From an uncultured Aquimarina sp. (GTDB taxonomy: Bacteria; Bacteroidota; Bacteroidia; Flavobacteriales; Flavobacteriaceae): a stretch of 64,000 nucleotides of DNA. How positions within the stretch are numbered: position 1 is the first letter of the stretch; each line of letters starts with the position of its first letter. The position numbers and the translations under genes were made by a program. Of this stretch, positions 1 to 7,504 are shown piece by piece. The notes beneath the pieces are model-generated. The model had not been told where the DNA came from and searched no databases. It saw only the letters and a program-made list of their open reading frames with translations. The stretch spans positions 310,001 to 374,000 of the forward strand of contig CANNFM010000001.1 in NCBI GenBank assembly GCA_947503835.1, in the 5' to 3' direction.

Positions 1-2273
1 GCTATTTCTTCATTTGCGATATAGAAACTGCTTCCTATTTCGGGTTGGAACCCAAAGGGCTCAAAAGGTTTTTTGGTATCAATAGTATTTTGATCGTTTT
101 GTAAGGTACTTTGTTGCATTCCCTTCACATCTACCCGAATATGTGCTTTTTGTAATCCAAGGTTTATTAAATGTTCATAATTACTTCGATAGCGTTCTTC
201 TCCTTTTTCTTCTTCTAAAAAATGATGTAGTGTACATACTAGTGTTGGATGCTCTGATGCTACAAAAGAAGAAGATCCTGATCCAAAAGATATGACTGGC
301 GGATCATTATCCTGAAGCTGAATTGCTATTTTTAAGGCATTTAGATATACCTGATCCGGAGCATATTTTTGTGCTTTATCGACATTCTCATCAATCAATC
401 CTACTTCTTGAACCTCTAGTATCGAAGTATCCTTAATCCCTATGATTTTATATATTTTTTGGGTGGTATCTACAATGTATTTACCAACATCTGTAATATC
501 AAAGCTTTGATTATCGATACTAGTAATCGTAGTGTCATTTACTATAATATCTAAAGGAATTTCTGAAGTTGCCCCTACATAATCCCCTAAAGAATAGGTT
601 ACTTTATTGGGTGTAAACCACTGCTCATTACTACTAAGGTAGGTTTGAAAGGGATCGTTTTTATCAAAAATCGACTGTAAGCTTTCTATAGTCGTATCTT
701 CTTGTCCCAGATCTAGTAGTATCTCAATAGTCCGTTTACCATCTTGGAGTAGTAAGGTGGGAGAACTTATAGCAAAACCTATCTCAGATGGTTTTAGCGA
801 ATGATCGGATATGGAAAATTGTCTATTACCAAAAGTCTTAAATCGCTTACTTTCTGCTTCTTCATCATATTTACTAAAAACAAATTCTTTGGCATCCGTT
901 GTTGCATAAATATCTGATAACTTTTCTATGCTAGGAGGAAATATAGAGACCGATCGTACCTGACGCTCAGCGGATTCTAAACTCTTATATACTTTATCCT
1001 TATCTGCTTCAGAAGCCTTAGGATCCGCTTGAGTTTGCATGATATGTATAAAATCAAGTTCTGTTAATTGCAGGTCTACTTTTACATATTCTAACGCTTT
1101 TTCTGCTTTTTCATCTGTAGTCTGTATATCTTCGAATACCTGCTCTAACAAAGCTTTTTCTCCATTATATAAGGGCAATGCATCTCCGGGATTTGGATTT
1201 CCATATACTTTTCTCATCATTACATCAAATCCTTCAACATCGTGCAATTCTCTAAGGTTTTGTTGTCTTTGATGTATGATTTTTTTCTCATGAGCCTTTT
1301 CCAAGTGCCCATATACAGGCATCCAATCTGTAGGAATACCCTCTTTTTCTTCTTGATGTTTTAGAAAAATAAGATCAAAATCATTTCTTTTTAAAAATAG
1401 CTCTTGTGTTACATAGGAAATCGCAGCTGCATCCTCTTTTTTTACTGCTTCATTCAGCTCAAAAATATCCCCAATCTGATTCCCTGGAAAGTCCGGAAGG
1501 GCATCTCCAGGATTCGGGTGTCCCAAGGCCATTTCTATCATATCGATAAAGGCTGCATCCTTGGTTTTACCACGTTCTTGATGTGTATTTTGGATGGTAA
1601 GAAACTCCTTTGTTACAAAAACATTTTTAAGTTGTGTGATTTGAGCCTTGCTAATTACTGTATCTTCATTAGTGATGTACTGCAATTGATTCCCCGAAGC
1701 GTCTTCTCCGGCCTCTAATACAGTTCCCTTGTTTACTTCTAGGTATTCAGTATTCTCTTCTAACGCTAATAATACATTGACCACATCCGGCACTGCTTCT
1801 TTTGTACTCAATCCAAGACGTTCTCTAAAATAAAAATCAAGATGTCTTTCTGTAAGTCCATTCATTTTGGATTTCACGTGATTTAATAACTTTAAGAAAG
1901 TCATAAATAGTGCTACGTGAGGTTTGGATAGTTTGGCTTTCTTTTCTGAATCCTTATAAAAACGTTCAGGATTTTCTACATATTCAGCTAATAGATCAGC
2001 CCACCGTTTTTGTTGAATCCTTCTTCCTTCCGGAGAATTTTGGTTAAATGTTTGCGGATCGTCAATTAAAAAAGACTCCCAAGTAGTAGTAGGCCTGTTT
2101 TCTTCATCAAAAAACTGAAGCTCTTTGGCTATACGTTGTGCTTCGGTAATCAGTTCTTCAATACTACGATCTTCTATCGCTACATAATCAGGACGAATCG
2201 CATCTGTATTGCGATCCTGTTGACTGGTTCCATCTCTAAGAAGTATATTATCTGAATTTTGAATGTGAGTCAT
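1..2273 (-). CDS. eCIS baseplate J-like / Afp11-12-like protein (partial, 3' end outside window)
   Basis: An open frame starts at the ATG complementary to 2271-2273 (MTHIQNSDNILLRDG) and runs without a stop for 757 codons to the left edge, so the C-terminus is missing. In contractile injection systems this position, directly after spike, gp25 and PAAR genes, holds the large wedge protein that forms the baseplate ring and links sheath to spike. The frame has a helical, charged N-terminus (about residues 1-200). Two diverged copies of a segment with the motif G-x-PNPGDALP follow, near residues 249 and 357, a period of about 107. Beta-rich sequence follows them. It starts 22 bases after the PAAR-like gene and is probably co-transcribed. 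The family assignment rests mainly on context and size, because the diagnostic C-terminal gpJ region is not visible. Confidence 0.72.
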   Translation of the reverse strand, partial: MTHIQNSDNILLRDGTSQQDRNTDAIRPDYVAIEDRSIEELITEAQRIAKELQFFDEENRPTTTWESFLIDDPQTFNQNSPEGRRIQQKRWADLLAEYVENPERFYKDSEKKAKLSKPHVALFMTFLKLLNHVKSKMNGLTERHLDFYFRERLGLSTKEAVPDVVNVLLALEENTEYLEVNKGTVLEAGEDASGNQLQYITNEDTVISKAQITQLKNVFVTKEFLTIQNTHQERGKTKDAAFIDMIEMALGHPNPGDALPDFPGNQIGDIFELNEAVKKEDAAAISYVTQELFLKRNDFDLIFLKHQEEKEGIPTDWMPVYGHLEKAHEKKIIHQRQQNLRELHDVEGFDVMMRKVYGNPNPGDALPLYNGEKALLEQVFEDIQTTDEKAEKALEYVKVDLQLTELDFIHIMQTQADPKASEADKDKVYKSLESAERQVRSVSIFPPSIEKLSDIYATTDAKEFVFSKYDEEAESKRFKTFGNRQFSISDHSLKPSEIGFAISSPTLLLQDGKRTIEILLDLGQEDTTIESLQSIFDKNDPFQTYLSSNEQWFTPNKVTYSLGDYVGATSEIPLDIIVNDTTITSIDNQSFDITDVGKYIVDTTQKIYKIIGIKDTSILEVQEVGLIDENVDKAQKYAPDQVYLNALKIAIQLQDNDPPVISFGSGSSSFVASEHPTLVCTLHHFLEEEKGEERYRSNYEHLINLGLQKAHIRVDVKGMQQSTLQNDQNTIDTKKPFEPFGFQPEIGSSFYIANEEI

Positions 2274-2295
2274 TGTTTCTACTACTTTACTAGGT

Positions 2296-2718
2296 TTAAG
2301 TGGCCATTATTTTTGTATTTGCTGGTATTAATTGTCCTTGTCCCGGATACATAGGTACGGGATCCGGTGCATTGGTGGGAGGTGGTTGTTTTGCCTGAGC
2401 TGTAACTTTGAATTCTGCAATAAACATGTTTCCCTTGATCACGATGCTTTTATTACCACTTTTATTTTTTTGTGTTAACTGATCAGGTGCTAACTTTTTA
2501 ATGGTTAAGGTTCCTGTCCCTGGGATCACAAAAGGAGGGGCCACATAGGAACAATTGGTCACCTCTACTTTGGATTCATCACCTGCTACACAAATTTTTT
2601 TCCCTTTAATGGTTGTCTTTCCAGAAGCTATCATTTTTCCGGGTTGTACACTTACCAAGGCACTCCCAAATACCGGAAGGAAATTGACCTGATCACCATC
2701 TATAATTATTGCATCCAT
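2296..2718 (-). CDS. PAAR-like spike-tip protein (Afp10-like)
   Basis: This 140-residue protein probably forms the sharp tip on the spike trimer of the injection system. It begins MDAIIIDGDQVNFLPVFG and has short glycine-punctuated beta repeats (for example GKMIASGKTTIKGKKICVAGD). Such repeats are typical of PAAR and PAAR-like (DUF4280-type) cones. A proline-rich tail follows at about residues 108-130. Two cysteines, in ICVAG and TNCSY, could contribute to metal binding at the tip, but the canonical PAAR histidines are not obvious. It lies between the gp25-like gene and the large baseplate gene, the Afp9-Afp10-Afp11 order. The assignment combines fold-like sequence character with gene order. 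Confidence 0.68.
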   Translation of the reverse strand: MDAIIIDGDQVNFLPVFGSALVSVQPGKMIASGKTTIKGKKICVAGDESKVEVTNCSYVAPPFVIPGTGTLTIKKLAPDQLTQKNKSGNKSIVIKGNMFIAEFKVTAQAKQPPPTNAPDPVPMYPGQGQLIPANTKIMAT

Positions 2719-2736
2719 TTTTTTTGTAATTTCTTT

Positions 2737-3153
2737 TTAAAGATCAAATGCCACAGTAGAAGCTTCATTAACATAGAATGGATATACCAGATTAAAGCGA
2801 TTATTGGTGCTTCTAACTATATAATCGATCGATATATGCACAATTCCTTTCTCTAGATCTATATCCGCTACTGTAACTTCTTCTGCCTGAATTCTTGGTT
2901 CATACAATAACAAGGCCTTGGATACCATATTACTCAACTCACTTGCAAATCGTTCATCTAATTCTTCGAATAAAAACTGAGTAAGATCACATCCAAAATC
3001 AGGGTGCATCATCCGCTCATTTAAAGAAGTAGACAATAAAATCTGAAGACTTTGCTTGATATCTTCTTCTCCTGCTGTAAATCCAACATCTGCACCACCT
3101 TCTGAAAAAGAAGGAGGGAACGCCCAACCATGTCCTAAAAACTTATTATCCAT
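2737..3153 (-). CDS. GPW/gp25-like baseplate wedge protein (Afp9-like)
   Basis: The product is a 138-residue baseplate wedge protein of the gp25 family, which in phages and eCIS nucleates sheath assembly. The family pattern is clear. It has a G-E-D-I-x-Q-S-L start to the core, then LLSTSLNERMMHPDFGCDL, then helices around FEELDERFASELSN, and it ends in a strand-rich segment. I chose the ATG complementary to 3151-3153 (MDNKFLGHG). The longer in-frame start at 3189 would overlap the upstream gene by 44 bases, whereas this start gives an 8-base overlap (ATGGATAA) suited to translational coupling. It sits between the small 67-residue protein and the PAAR-like tip. Confidence 0.88.
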   Translation of the reverse strand: MDNKFLGHGWAFPPSFSEGGADVGFTAGEEDIKQSLQILLSTSLNERMMHPDFGCDLTQFLFEELDERFASELSNMVSKALLLYEPRIQAEEVTVADIDLEKGIVHISIDYIVRSTNNRFNLVYPFYVNEASTVAFDL

Positions 3154-3349
3154 CTTCTGAGAGTATTTCGGATGTTTCGCTGTGCGCAACCAGATTATTA
3201 GACTGGTACGATTTTAATTGCGAAGCTCCTTGTTGTTGTATTTTTTCGATTAACCCTGCTACTTTGATATAGGGTTGTTCACCTAGTCCCGCTAATATTA
3301 CATTAGCTTCTGAGACTGTTAATTCGAGTCGTATATTATTTTTATCCAT
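3146..3349 (-). CDS. small conserved eCIS/phage-type protein, 67 residues
   Basis: This 67-residue protein lies between the spike and gp25 genes and overlaps gp25 by 8 bases. The pattern LTVSEANVILAGLGEQPYI followed by VAGLIEKIQQQG resembles short helical proteins or domains encoded beside tail genes in many phages, where the pattern reads like LTVEETNLILxALG...LIxKIQxQ. No function is established that I can name. The tight packing and conserved look argue for a real gene rather than a shadow frame. It could be a small baseplate cofactor or chaperone. Confidence 0.7.
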   Translation of the reverse strand: MDKNNIRLELTVSEANVILAGLGEQPYIKVAGLIEKIQQQGASQLKSYQSNNLVAHSETSEILSEDG

Positions 3350-3357
3350 ATGTATGC

Positions 3358-5040
3358 TTATATTAAATCCACCTTTTTCCCTTTGACTTTAATTTTTCCT
3401 TTAGCATTAATACTAAGATCTCCCTTAGCATCTATCATAAAATCTTTAGCACTCATCAGCTTGATACCATCTTTGCCTAACTCTATTATATTTCCGTGAG
3501 CATCTTCTAGATTAATCTTCTTTTCTTTCTGATTGATACAAATGGTCTGTTCATTCGCAGAATCCGAATCTGCTGTAGAGAGTGTTACGGTCTCTTTTTC
3601 TTCATCAAAAAGAAGTTGAAAATTAGACTTGGTAAAAATCCCTTTATAGGTGTTCTTCTTCTTTACTGTATTAGGTACTTTATTACTATGCATTGCGCCT
3701 AATACAATGGCTTGTCTAGGGTCATCATTTAAGAAGCCTATCACCACACGATCTCCTTTTTCTGGTGGGAAGAAGATTCCATGATCTGCTCCCGCATCCA
3801 ACGAAGTAAACATCGCCAGTACCTCAGTCGGTTTTCCTTCTTGATGAAATGCGGGTATATGTACCTGAAGCCTGAATCCATGATCTGCATCTTCGATATG
3901 ACCTAAAACAGTACCAACCTGCAAACCATTTACACCTGGAAGCAATCCGGCTGCTTGTGTTTCTATAATATCCGATTGAGCGCTAAACCAGTTTGCATCC
4001 ATACCAATTTGTAGATAGGTATACCATCCTGAACCCATAACGAATGTATTACGAACACCTGTGATGATGTGATTTCCGTTAAATCGACTTACATTTTCGA
4101 TTTTTATCGTCTGTCCTACCTTGAGCTTCCCATTTCCATCAATTCTAATGGTTCCCTGTACTGCAGAAAGTCTGGATTTTATAAGCTGCGCATCCGACCA
4201 GGATTGAAGCTCCAAAGGATCTGTGGGTACCGGATGAATCAATTGTGCTTCTGTAGCCCCCACTACTTTAGATAGCATCGGTACATTATACCCTATACTT
4301 CCTAACGTTTGTTCTTCGGCTTTTTTAGGAAGACTTAATGCTAATTGTTTTTTCTTGGTGTCTAAACCAAAAGTATGAATCTTCTCATATTGCCCCTGAC
4401 TACTCAATTTTAAATCAAAATGTGCCAAATCGATACCAAAGGTTAAGGTAAGATCCGGATTTTTGATATTTGGTGTTTTCACAGATAGTTCCCCATGGTC
4501 AACTGCTACTAACTGCCCATTAGCTTCTGCTCTTGATACCATAAAATCCCAATCCGAAACATAGTATTGCACCATCTGCGGATGTGTATACGATGTATTC
4601 TCAATTTCTTTTGCCTTTAGACCTTTGTATTTGCTAATCAGATCTTTTATGATTTTACTGTCTGTAAGACCTTTATAGACCCCGTTTTTTCGTAAGCTAG
4701 TCATTTTAATACAAGGATCGCAAAGCTCTATGGTTAGCTCAGATTGATGTTGAGATCTTTCTATTTCCTGATTAATCACAATACCTTTAAAAACCTTTTC
4801 TTCAGTGGTGTTTTTTCCTTCATATCGCATAAAGATTTCTATCAGGGATCCCGGTAAAAAAGCATCTCCATCCAGTGTTTCGAACTTTTGTTTCGCTATA
4901 CAACCATCATATAGTTTGAGCTCGGCCATTGGTATTTTATTGAATTCTTTATTGGTATCTAAAGACATCAATTGATACGTTCCCAACTGAAGGGTTTTGC
5001 CGTTACTTTTGATAGTATTTGTTACTACTGTTGATGCCAT
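3358..5040 (-). CDS. VgrG/gpV-like central spike protein (Afp8-like)
   Basis: This 560-residue protein is the central spike of the injection machine, which trimerises under the PAAR tip and punctures the target envelope. Residues 1 to about 340 resemble the gp27-like hub (phage late control gene D/VgrG N-terminus). An OB-fold gp5/gpV-like domain follows at about 375-470, with G-T-V-L-G-H-I-E-D, PPEKGDRVVIGFLNDDP and a VLGAMHS motif. The C-terminal 90 residues are a repetitive beta-helix (INLEDAHGNIIELGKDGI, then ending KGKIKVKGKKVDLI). No effector domain is fused behind the helix. It begins 3 bases after the LysM gene. Confidence 0.92.
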   Translation of the reverse strand: MASTVVTNTIKSNGKTLQLGTYQLMSLDTNKEFNKIPMAELKLYDGCIAKQKFETLDGDAFLPGSLIEIFMRYEGKNTTEEKVFKGIVINQEIERSQHQSELTIELCDPCIKMTSLRKNGVYKGLTDSKIIKDLISKYKGLKAKEIENTSYTHPQMVQYYVSDWDFMVSRAEANGQLVAVDHGELSVKTPNIKNPDLTLTFGIDLAHFDLKLSSQGQYEKIHTFGLDTKKKQLALSLPKKAEEQTLGSIGYNVPMLSKVVGATEAQLIHPVPTDPLELQSWSDAQLIKSRLSAVQGTIRIDGNGKLKVGQTIKIENVSRFNGNHIITGVRNTFVMGSGWYTYLQIGMDANWFSAQSDIIETQAAGLLPGVNGLQVGTVLGHIEDADHGFRLQVHIPAFHQEGKPTEVLAMFTSLDAGADHGIFFPPEKGDRVVIGFLNDDPRQAIVLGAMHSNKVPNTVKKKNTYKGIFTKSNFQLLFDEEKETVTLSTADSDSANEQTICINQKEKKINLEDAHGNIIELGKDGIKLMSAKDFMIDAKGDLSINAKGKIKVKGKKVDLI

Positions 5041-5043
5041 ATT

Positions 5044-5769
5044 TTATTTTTCAATTGGAGGAAAATAAATTTCTTGTCCTGGTGTAAGATTCCTAAAACT
5101 CTTAAGTTTATTAACTCTTGCTATTAGCGGATAATACATAGGTGAACCATATATATCCTGACACATTAATGGCAATTGATCACCCGCTTTTACTATTCGA
5201 TAATGTGTTAAATCAGGAGATTGTAAATCTAATTTTGCTAATTGTTCATCAAGCGCATCATCTTCTATAAAGGAAACATTTAACTCTGCTCGCAATGGAT
5301 CACCACTTCTAGCAAACATGGTGTAATTAATATCCAAATCATTGAGTCTACAATTAAAATCAAGTGTTTGTCCCCAACTAAGTTTCAGAAAAGGAGGTTC
5401 ATGGATTTTACCTTTAATTTTTACAATGTTTGTTAAAAAACCATCGATCCGCTCTGTTACATTGGTTTGAGAACCTGATAATACTCTAAATGCTGTTTCT
5501 GCTCCGTATTGATGTACATTGGTTCCATCAAAAATCAACTTCATTCTTACCGTAGATCGTGCACTATTGGTAAACTTAACTGTATCCTCGTTTTGAGGAT
5601 TACTTGGCTGTTTAGTATACTTATTCGTAAAACTTCGTCGTACAGATTCTGGGTTAAACATCACCTCGAACTCCTTACCTGAATCTTTTCTTTCCTTCTT
5701 ATCATAAGAAGTAATCTTGAGCTTTTGGAGTTTAAAAGACCGTACTTTTTTATTGTTGAAGCTTGCCAT
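5044..5769 (-). CDS. LysM-domain CIS tube/baseplate protein (Afp7-like)
   Basis: This 241-residue protein should join the tube end to the hub of the baseplate. The N-terminal about 180 residues match the CIS tube-protein N-terminal type, with the signature VMFNPESVRRSF and then a long beta-rich region. The C-terminal about 50 residues form a LysM domain beginning HYRIVKAGDQLPLMCQDIYG and ending LTPGQEIYFPPIEK. In phages and eCIS this LysM binds the hub rather than peptidoglycan. It starts one base after the small DUF5908-like gene and ends 3 bases before the spike gene, so the order matches Afp6-Afp7-Afp8. Confidence 0.9.
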   Translation of the reverse strand: MASFNNKKVRSFKLQKLKITSYDKKERKDSGKEFEVMFNPESVRRSFTNKYTKQPSNPQNEDTVKFTNSARSTVRMKLIFDGTNVHQYGAETAFRVLSGSQTNVTERIDGFLTNIVKIKGKIHEPPFLKLSWGQTLDFNCRLNDLDINYTMFARSGDPLRAELNVSFIEDDALDEQLAKLDLQSPDLTHYRIVKAGDQLPLMCQDIYGSPMYYPLIARVNKLKSFRNLTPGQEIYFPPIEK

Positions 5770-5770
5770 G

Positions 5771-5935
5771 TTATCGTCGGTTTTTATTTTTCAGCACCTT
5801 TAGTACTTGGTCTACACATTCTTGTATCATACTATTTTTATCCAGTTCATACCCTTCTGAACTAGTTGTTTCTTCCGTATTTACCTCATCGGATACAATC
5901 GCTTTAATTACAATCTCTCTAATTTCTACAGCCAT
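5771..5935 (-). CDS. DUF5908/Afp6-like small eCIS protein, 54 residues
   Basis: A short frame starts at the ATG complementary to 5933-5935 and stops with TAA at 5771-5773. It encodes 54 residues beginning MAVEIREIVIKAIVSDE and ending QVLKVLKNKNRR. The N-terminal strand (VEIREIVIKA) and basic helical tail fit the roughly 55-residue DUF5908 family of Bacteroidota injection loci, at the place occupied by the small Afp6/Pvc6 gene. The start is 2 bases from the preceding stop and the stop is 1 base from the next ATG, which strongly supports a real, coupled gene. Its job is unknown; a small baseplate or tube-adaptor component is likely. Confidence 0.8.
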   Translation of the reverse strand: MAVEIREIVIKAIVSDEVNTEETTSSEGYELDKNSMIQECVDQVLKVLKNKNRR

Positions 5936-5937
5936 TT

Positions 5938-6426
5938 TTATATTCTTAAAATTTTGAAATTAGAATATGCTAATTCCATCGTATCAATTATTACCGAATT
6001 CGATTGTGCATCCAGATCAGAGACCGACCATTTTACAGGATATGCCTTTTGAAAAACCCATCCTCCAACTGGTATTCCACTTTCATTAAATACGGTCACT
6101 AATACATTAGAAGGAGCAAACGTAAATGAATTGAATGCTGCCGTAAACTCCAGATTTAATGGCGAAGGGATTGGACTTGCTACGAATCCTCGTTCTAAAA
6201 CCAGATTGTTATAATTCATCATTTTTGGTACGCGATGCATATGTAGGTTTTCTCCACCTTCATTAATAGTTTCTAACTGTACATCTGTGCTGATACCACT
6301 GACCTTTTGAAACCTAAGATCAATAGGATTGGGAACTATCCCACCCGCCAAAAAAAATACGCCAAATCTGTGCGATAATGTGGGTTCTCTGTCTGCGAAA
6401 TTGATTGCTTTTAAAACATCTAACAT
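5938..6426 (-). CDS. gp19-like tail tube / tube-initiator protein (Afp5-like)
   Basis: This 162-residue protein belongs to the T4 gp19-like tail tube family. It starts MLDVLKAINFADREPTLSHR and has the family pattern RFGVFFLAGG..., F-Q-K-V-S-G-I, then a loop with ENLHMHRVPKMMNYNNLVL followed by an R-G segment, and the late W-x-F-x-K-A-Y-P-V-K-W strand. It is the most diverged of the three tube paralogs here and lies nearest the baseplate genes. It is therefore the best candidate for the Afp5-type first tube ring or tube-baseplate adaptor. The gap to the upstream tube gene is 10 bases. Confidence 0.85.
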   Translation of the reverse strand: MLDVLKAINFADREPTLSHRFGVFFLAGGIVPNPIDLRFQKVSGISTDVQLETINEGGENLHMHRVPKMMNYNNLVLERGFVASPIPSPLNLEFTAAFNSFTFAPSNVLVTVFNESGIPVGGWVFQKAYPVKWSVSDLDAQSNSVIIDTMELAYSNFKILRI

Positions 6427-6436
6427 ATACGAATTC

Positions 6437-6880
6437 TTAAGTGTGTTTTATTCTTAAATCATGTGCGATCAAATTCAGACTTTCGAAGGCGATTTCACTC
6501 GCACTTGCACTGAATGATGGTGCATCTAATTTGAAAGGTAATGCTCGGGAAACCTCCCAAATTACGATGCCCATCCCAGTTTCATCACATAGTTCTATTC
6601 TGATATCTTTTTTTTCTCCAGACTTGATCCAGTCATACAGATCACTGCGACGCTTGACGATCCCTCTTTTTAGCGTGATATTAATCGGTTTTCGTTGACC
6701 TCGAATCAAATGATCCCCTGCAGCCCAGCTAAAACCGTGTCTGTACAATACATGATCATGATCAATTTCTAATCCTGAAATCTCTGCAAAAGACATGATT
6801 TCAATTCCATTGATTGTTACCTGATAATTATAAACAGGTAAGGGATACTTTTCTATAATTCTTTGTTTGTCAACTGCCAC
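6437..6880 (-). CDS. gp19-like tail tube protein, second paralog
   Basis: The 147-residue product is a gp19-family tube protein that resembles the main tube protein along its length. It shares KYPLPVYNYQVTINGIEIM, S-x-A-E-I-S-G-L-E, a long loop with SWAAGDHLIRGQRKP, I-T-L-K-R-G-I-V-K, and a C-terminal APSFSASASEIAFESLNL strand pair. The loop differs from the main tube, which suggests a specialised ring, perhaps a tube initiator. A 108-base gap separates it from the upstream tube gene, unusually long for this compact operon. That gap could hold a processing or attenuation signal; I see only a weak 6-base inverted repeat at 6932-6952. Confidence 0.86.
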   Translation of the reverse strand: MAVDKQRIIEKYPLPVYNYQVTINGIEIMSFAEISGLEIDHDHVLYRHGFSWAAGDHLIRGQRKPINITLKRGIVKRRSDLYDWIKSGEKKDIRIELCDETGMGIVIWEVSRALPFKLDAPSFSASASEIAFESLNLIAHDLRIKHT

Positions 6881-6988
6881 AATTTGCTATCTTTTAGATA
6901 TACATCAACCCTACACCTTTCTGAGTTGGTCTAGTATGAAATTAGAATACTACTTGTTTTACTATTTTGCTACGAATTACTTTAGCGA

Positions 6989-7462
6989 CTATGCCTCTTC
7001 CATTGTGACTCTAGATGCCATTAGATCCAAAGATTCTATAGCGACATCGTTAGAACTAGCGTCGAAAGAAGGTGCTGTAAGTTTGGTAGGAAAAGCATCG
7101 ATGACCTTCCAGCTTACCACCGTACTACCAGTTTCGTCTAATAGATGTACTACAATATCTCTTTTATCTACTTGATTAAGCTGAATATCATTGATCCAAT
7201 CATAAAATACAGGTATACTTTTGCCTTTTACCAATCCTTTTTTCATAGAAATATTTACAGCTTGTATCTGCCCAGGCATATACATAATATTAGGCCCTAC
7301 TTTACCTCCTGTGGCAAAGCTTTCTTTATAGGTATGTGTTTCGAAAGATAATTCTAGCCCTGATACCTCAGAGAAACTAATTGACTCTCCATTAATATCT
7401 ACCCTATAATTATAAATAGGTAATGGATAATCTGTTTTTATTTGTGCTTTTGTTAACGCCAT
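6989..7462 (-). CDS. inner tube protein (Afp1-like, gp19 family)
   Basis: This 157-residue protein is the likely major subunit of the inner tube. It begins MALTKAQIKTDYPLPIYNYR, has FSEVSGLELSFETHTYKESF, an M-K-K-G-L-V-K-G strand, and ends with a LTAPSFDASSNDVAIESLDL segment typical of hexameric tube proteins. It follows the sheath gene by 42 bases, the usual placement for the abundant tube subunit. Tube and sheath are the most highly expressed structural genes of such systems in general. Nothing in the reading frame is unusual. Confidence 0.92.
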   Translation of the reverse strand: MALTKAQIKTDYPLPIYNYRVDINGESISFSEVSGLELSFETHTYKESFATGGKVGPNIMYMPGQIQAVNISMKKGLVKGKSIPVFYDWINDIQLNQVDKRDIVVHLLDETGSTVVSWKVIDAFPTKLTAPSFDASSNDVAIESLDLMASRVTMEEA

Positions 7463-7504
7463 TTTTTTTATTTTTTATATGATTATATATCTCTTCTCTA
7501 TAGA

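Noticed and set aside
2644..2856. Plus-strand small open frames within the eCIS operon
   Set aside because: They are short shadows of the minus-strand structural genes with no start or domain support.
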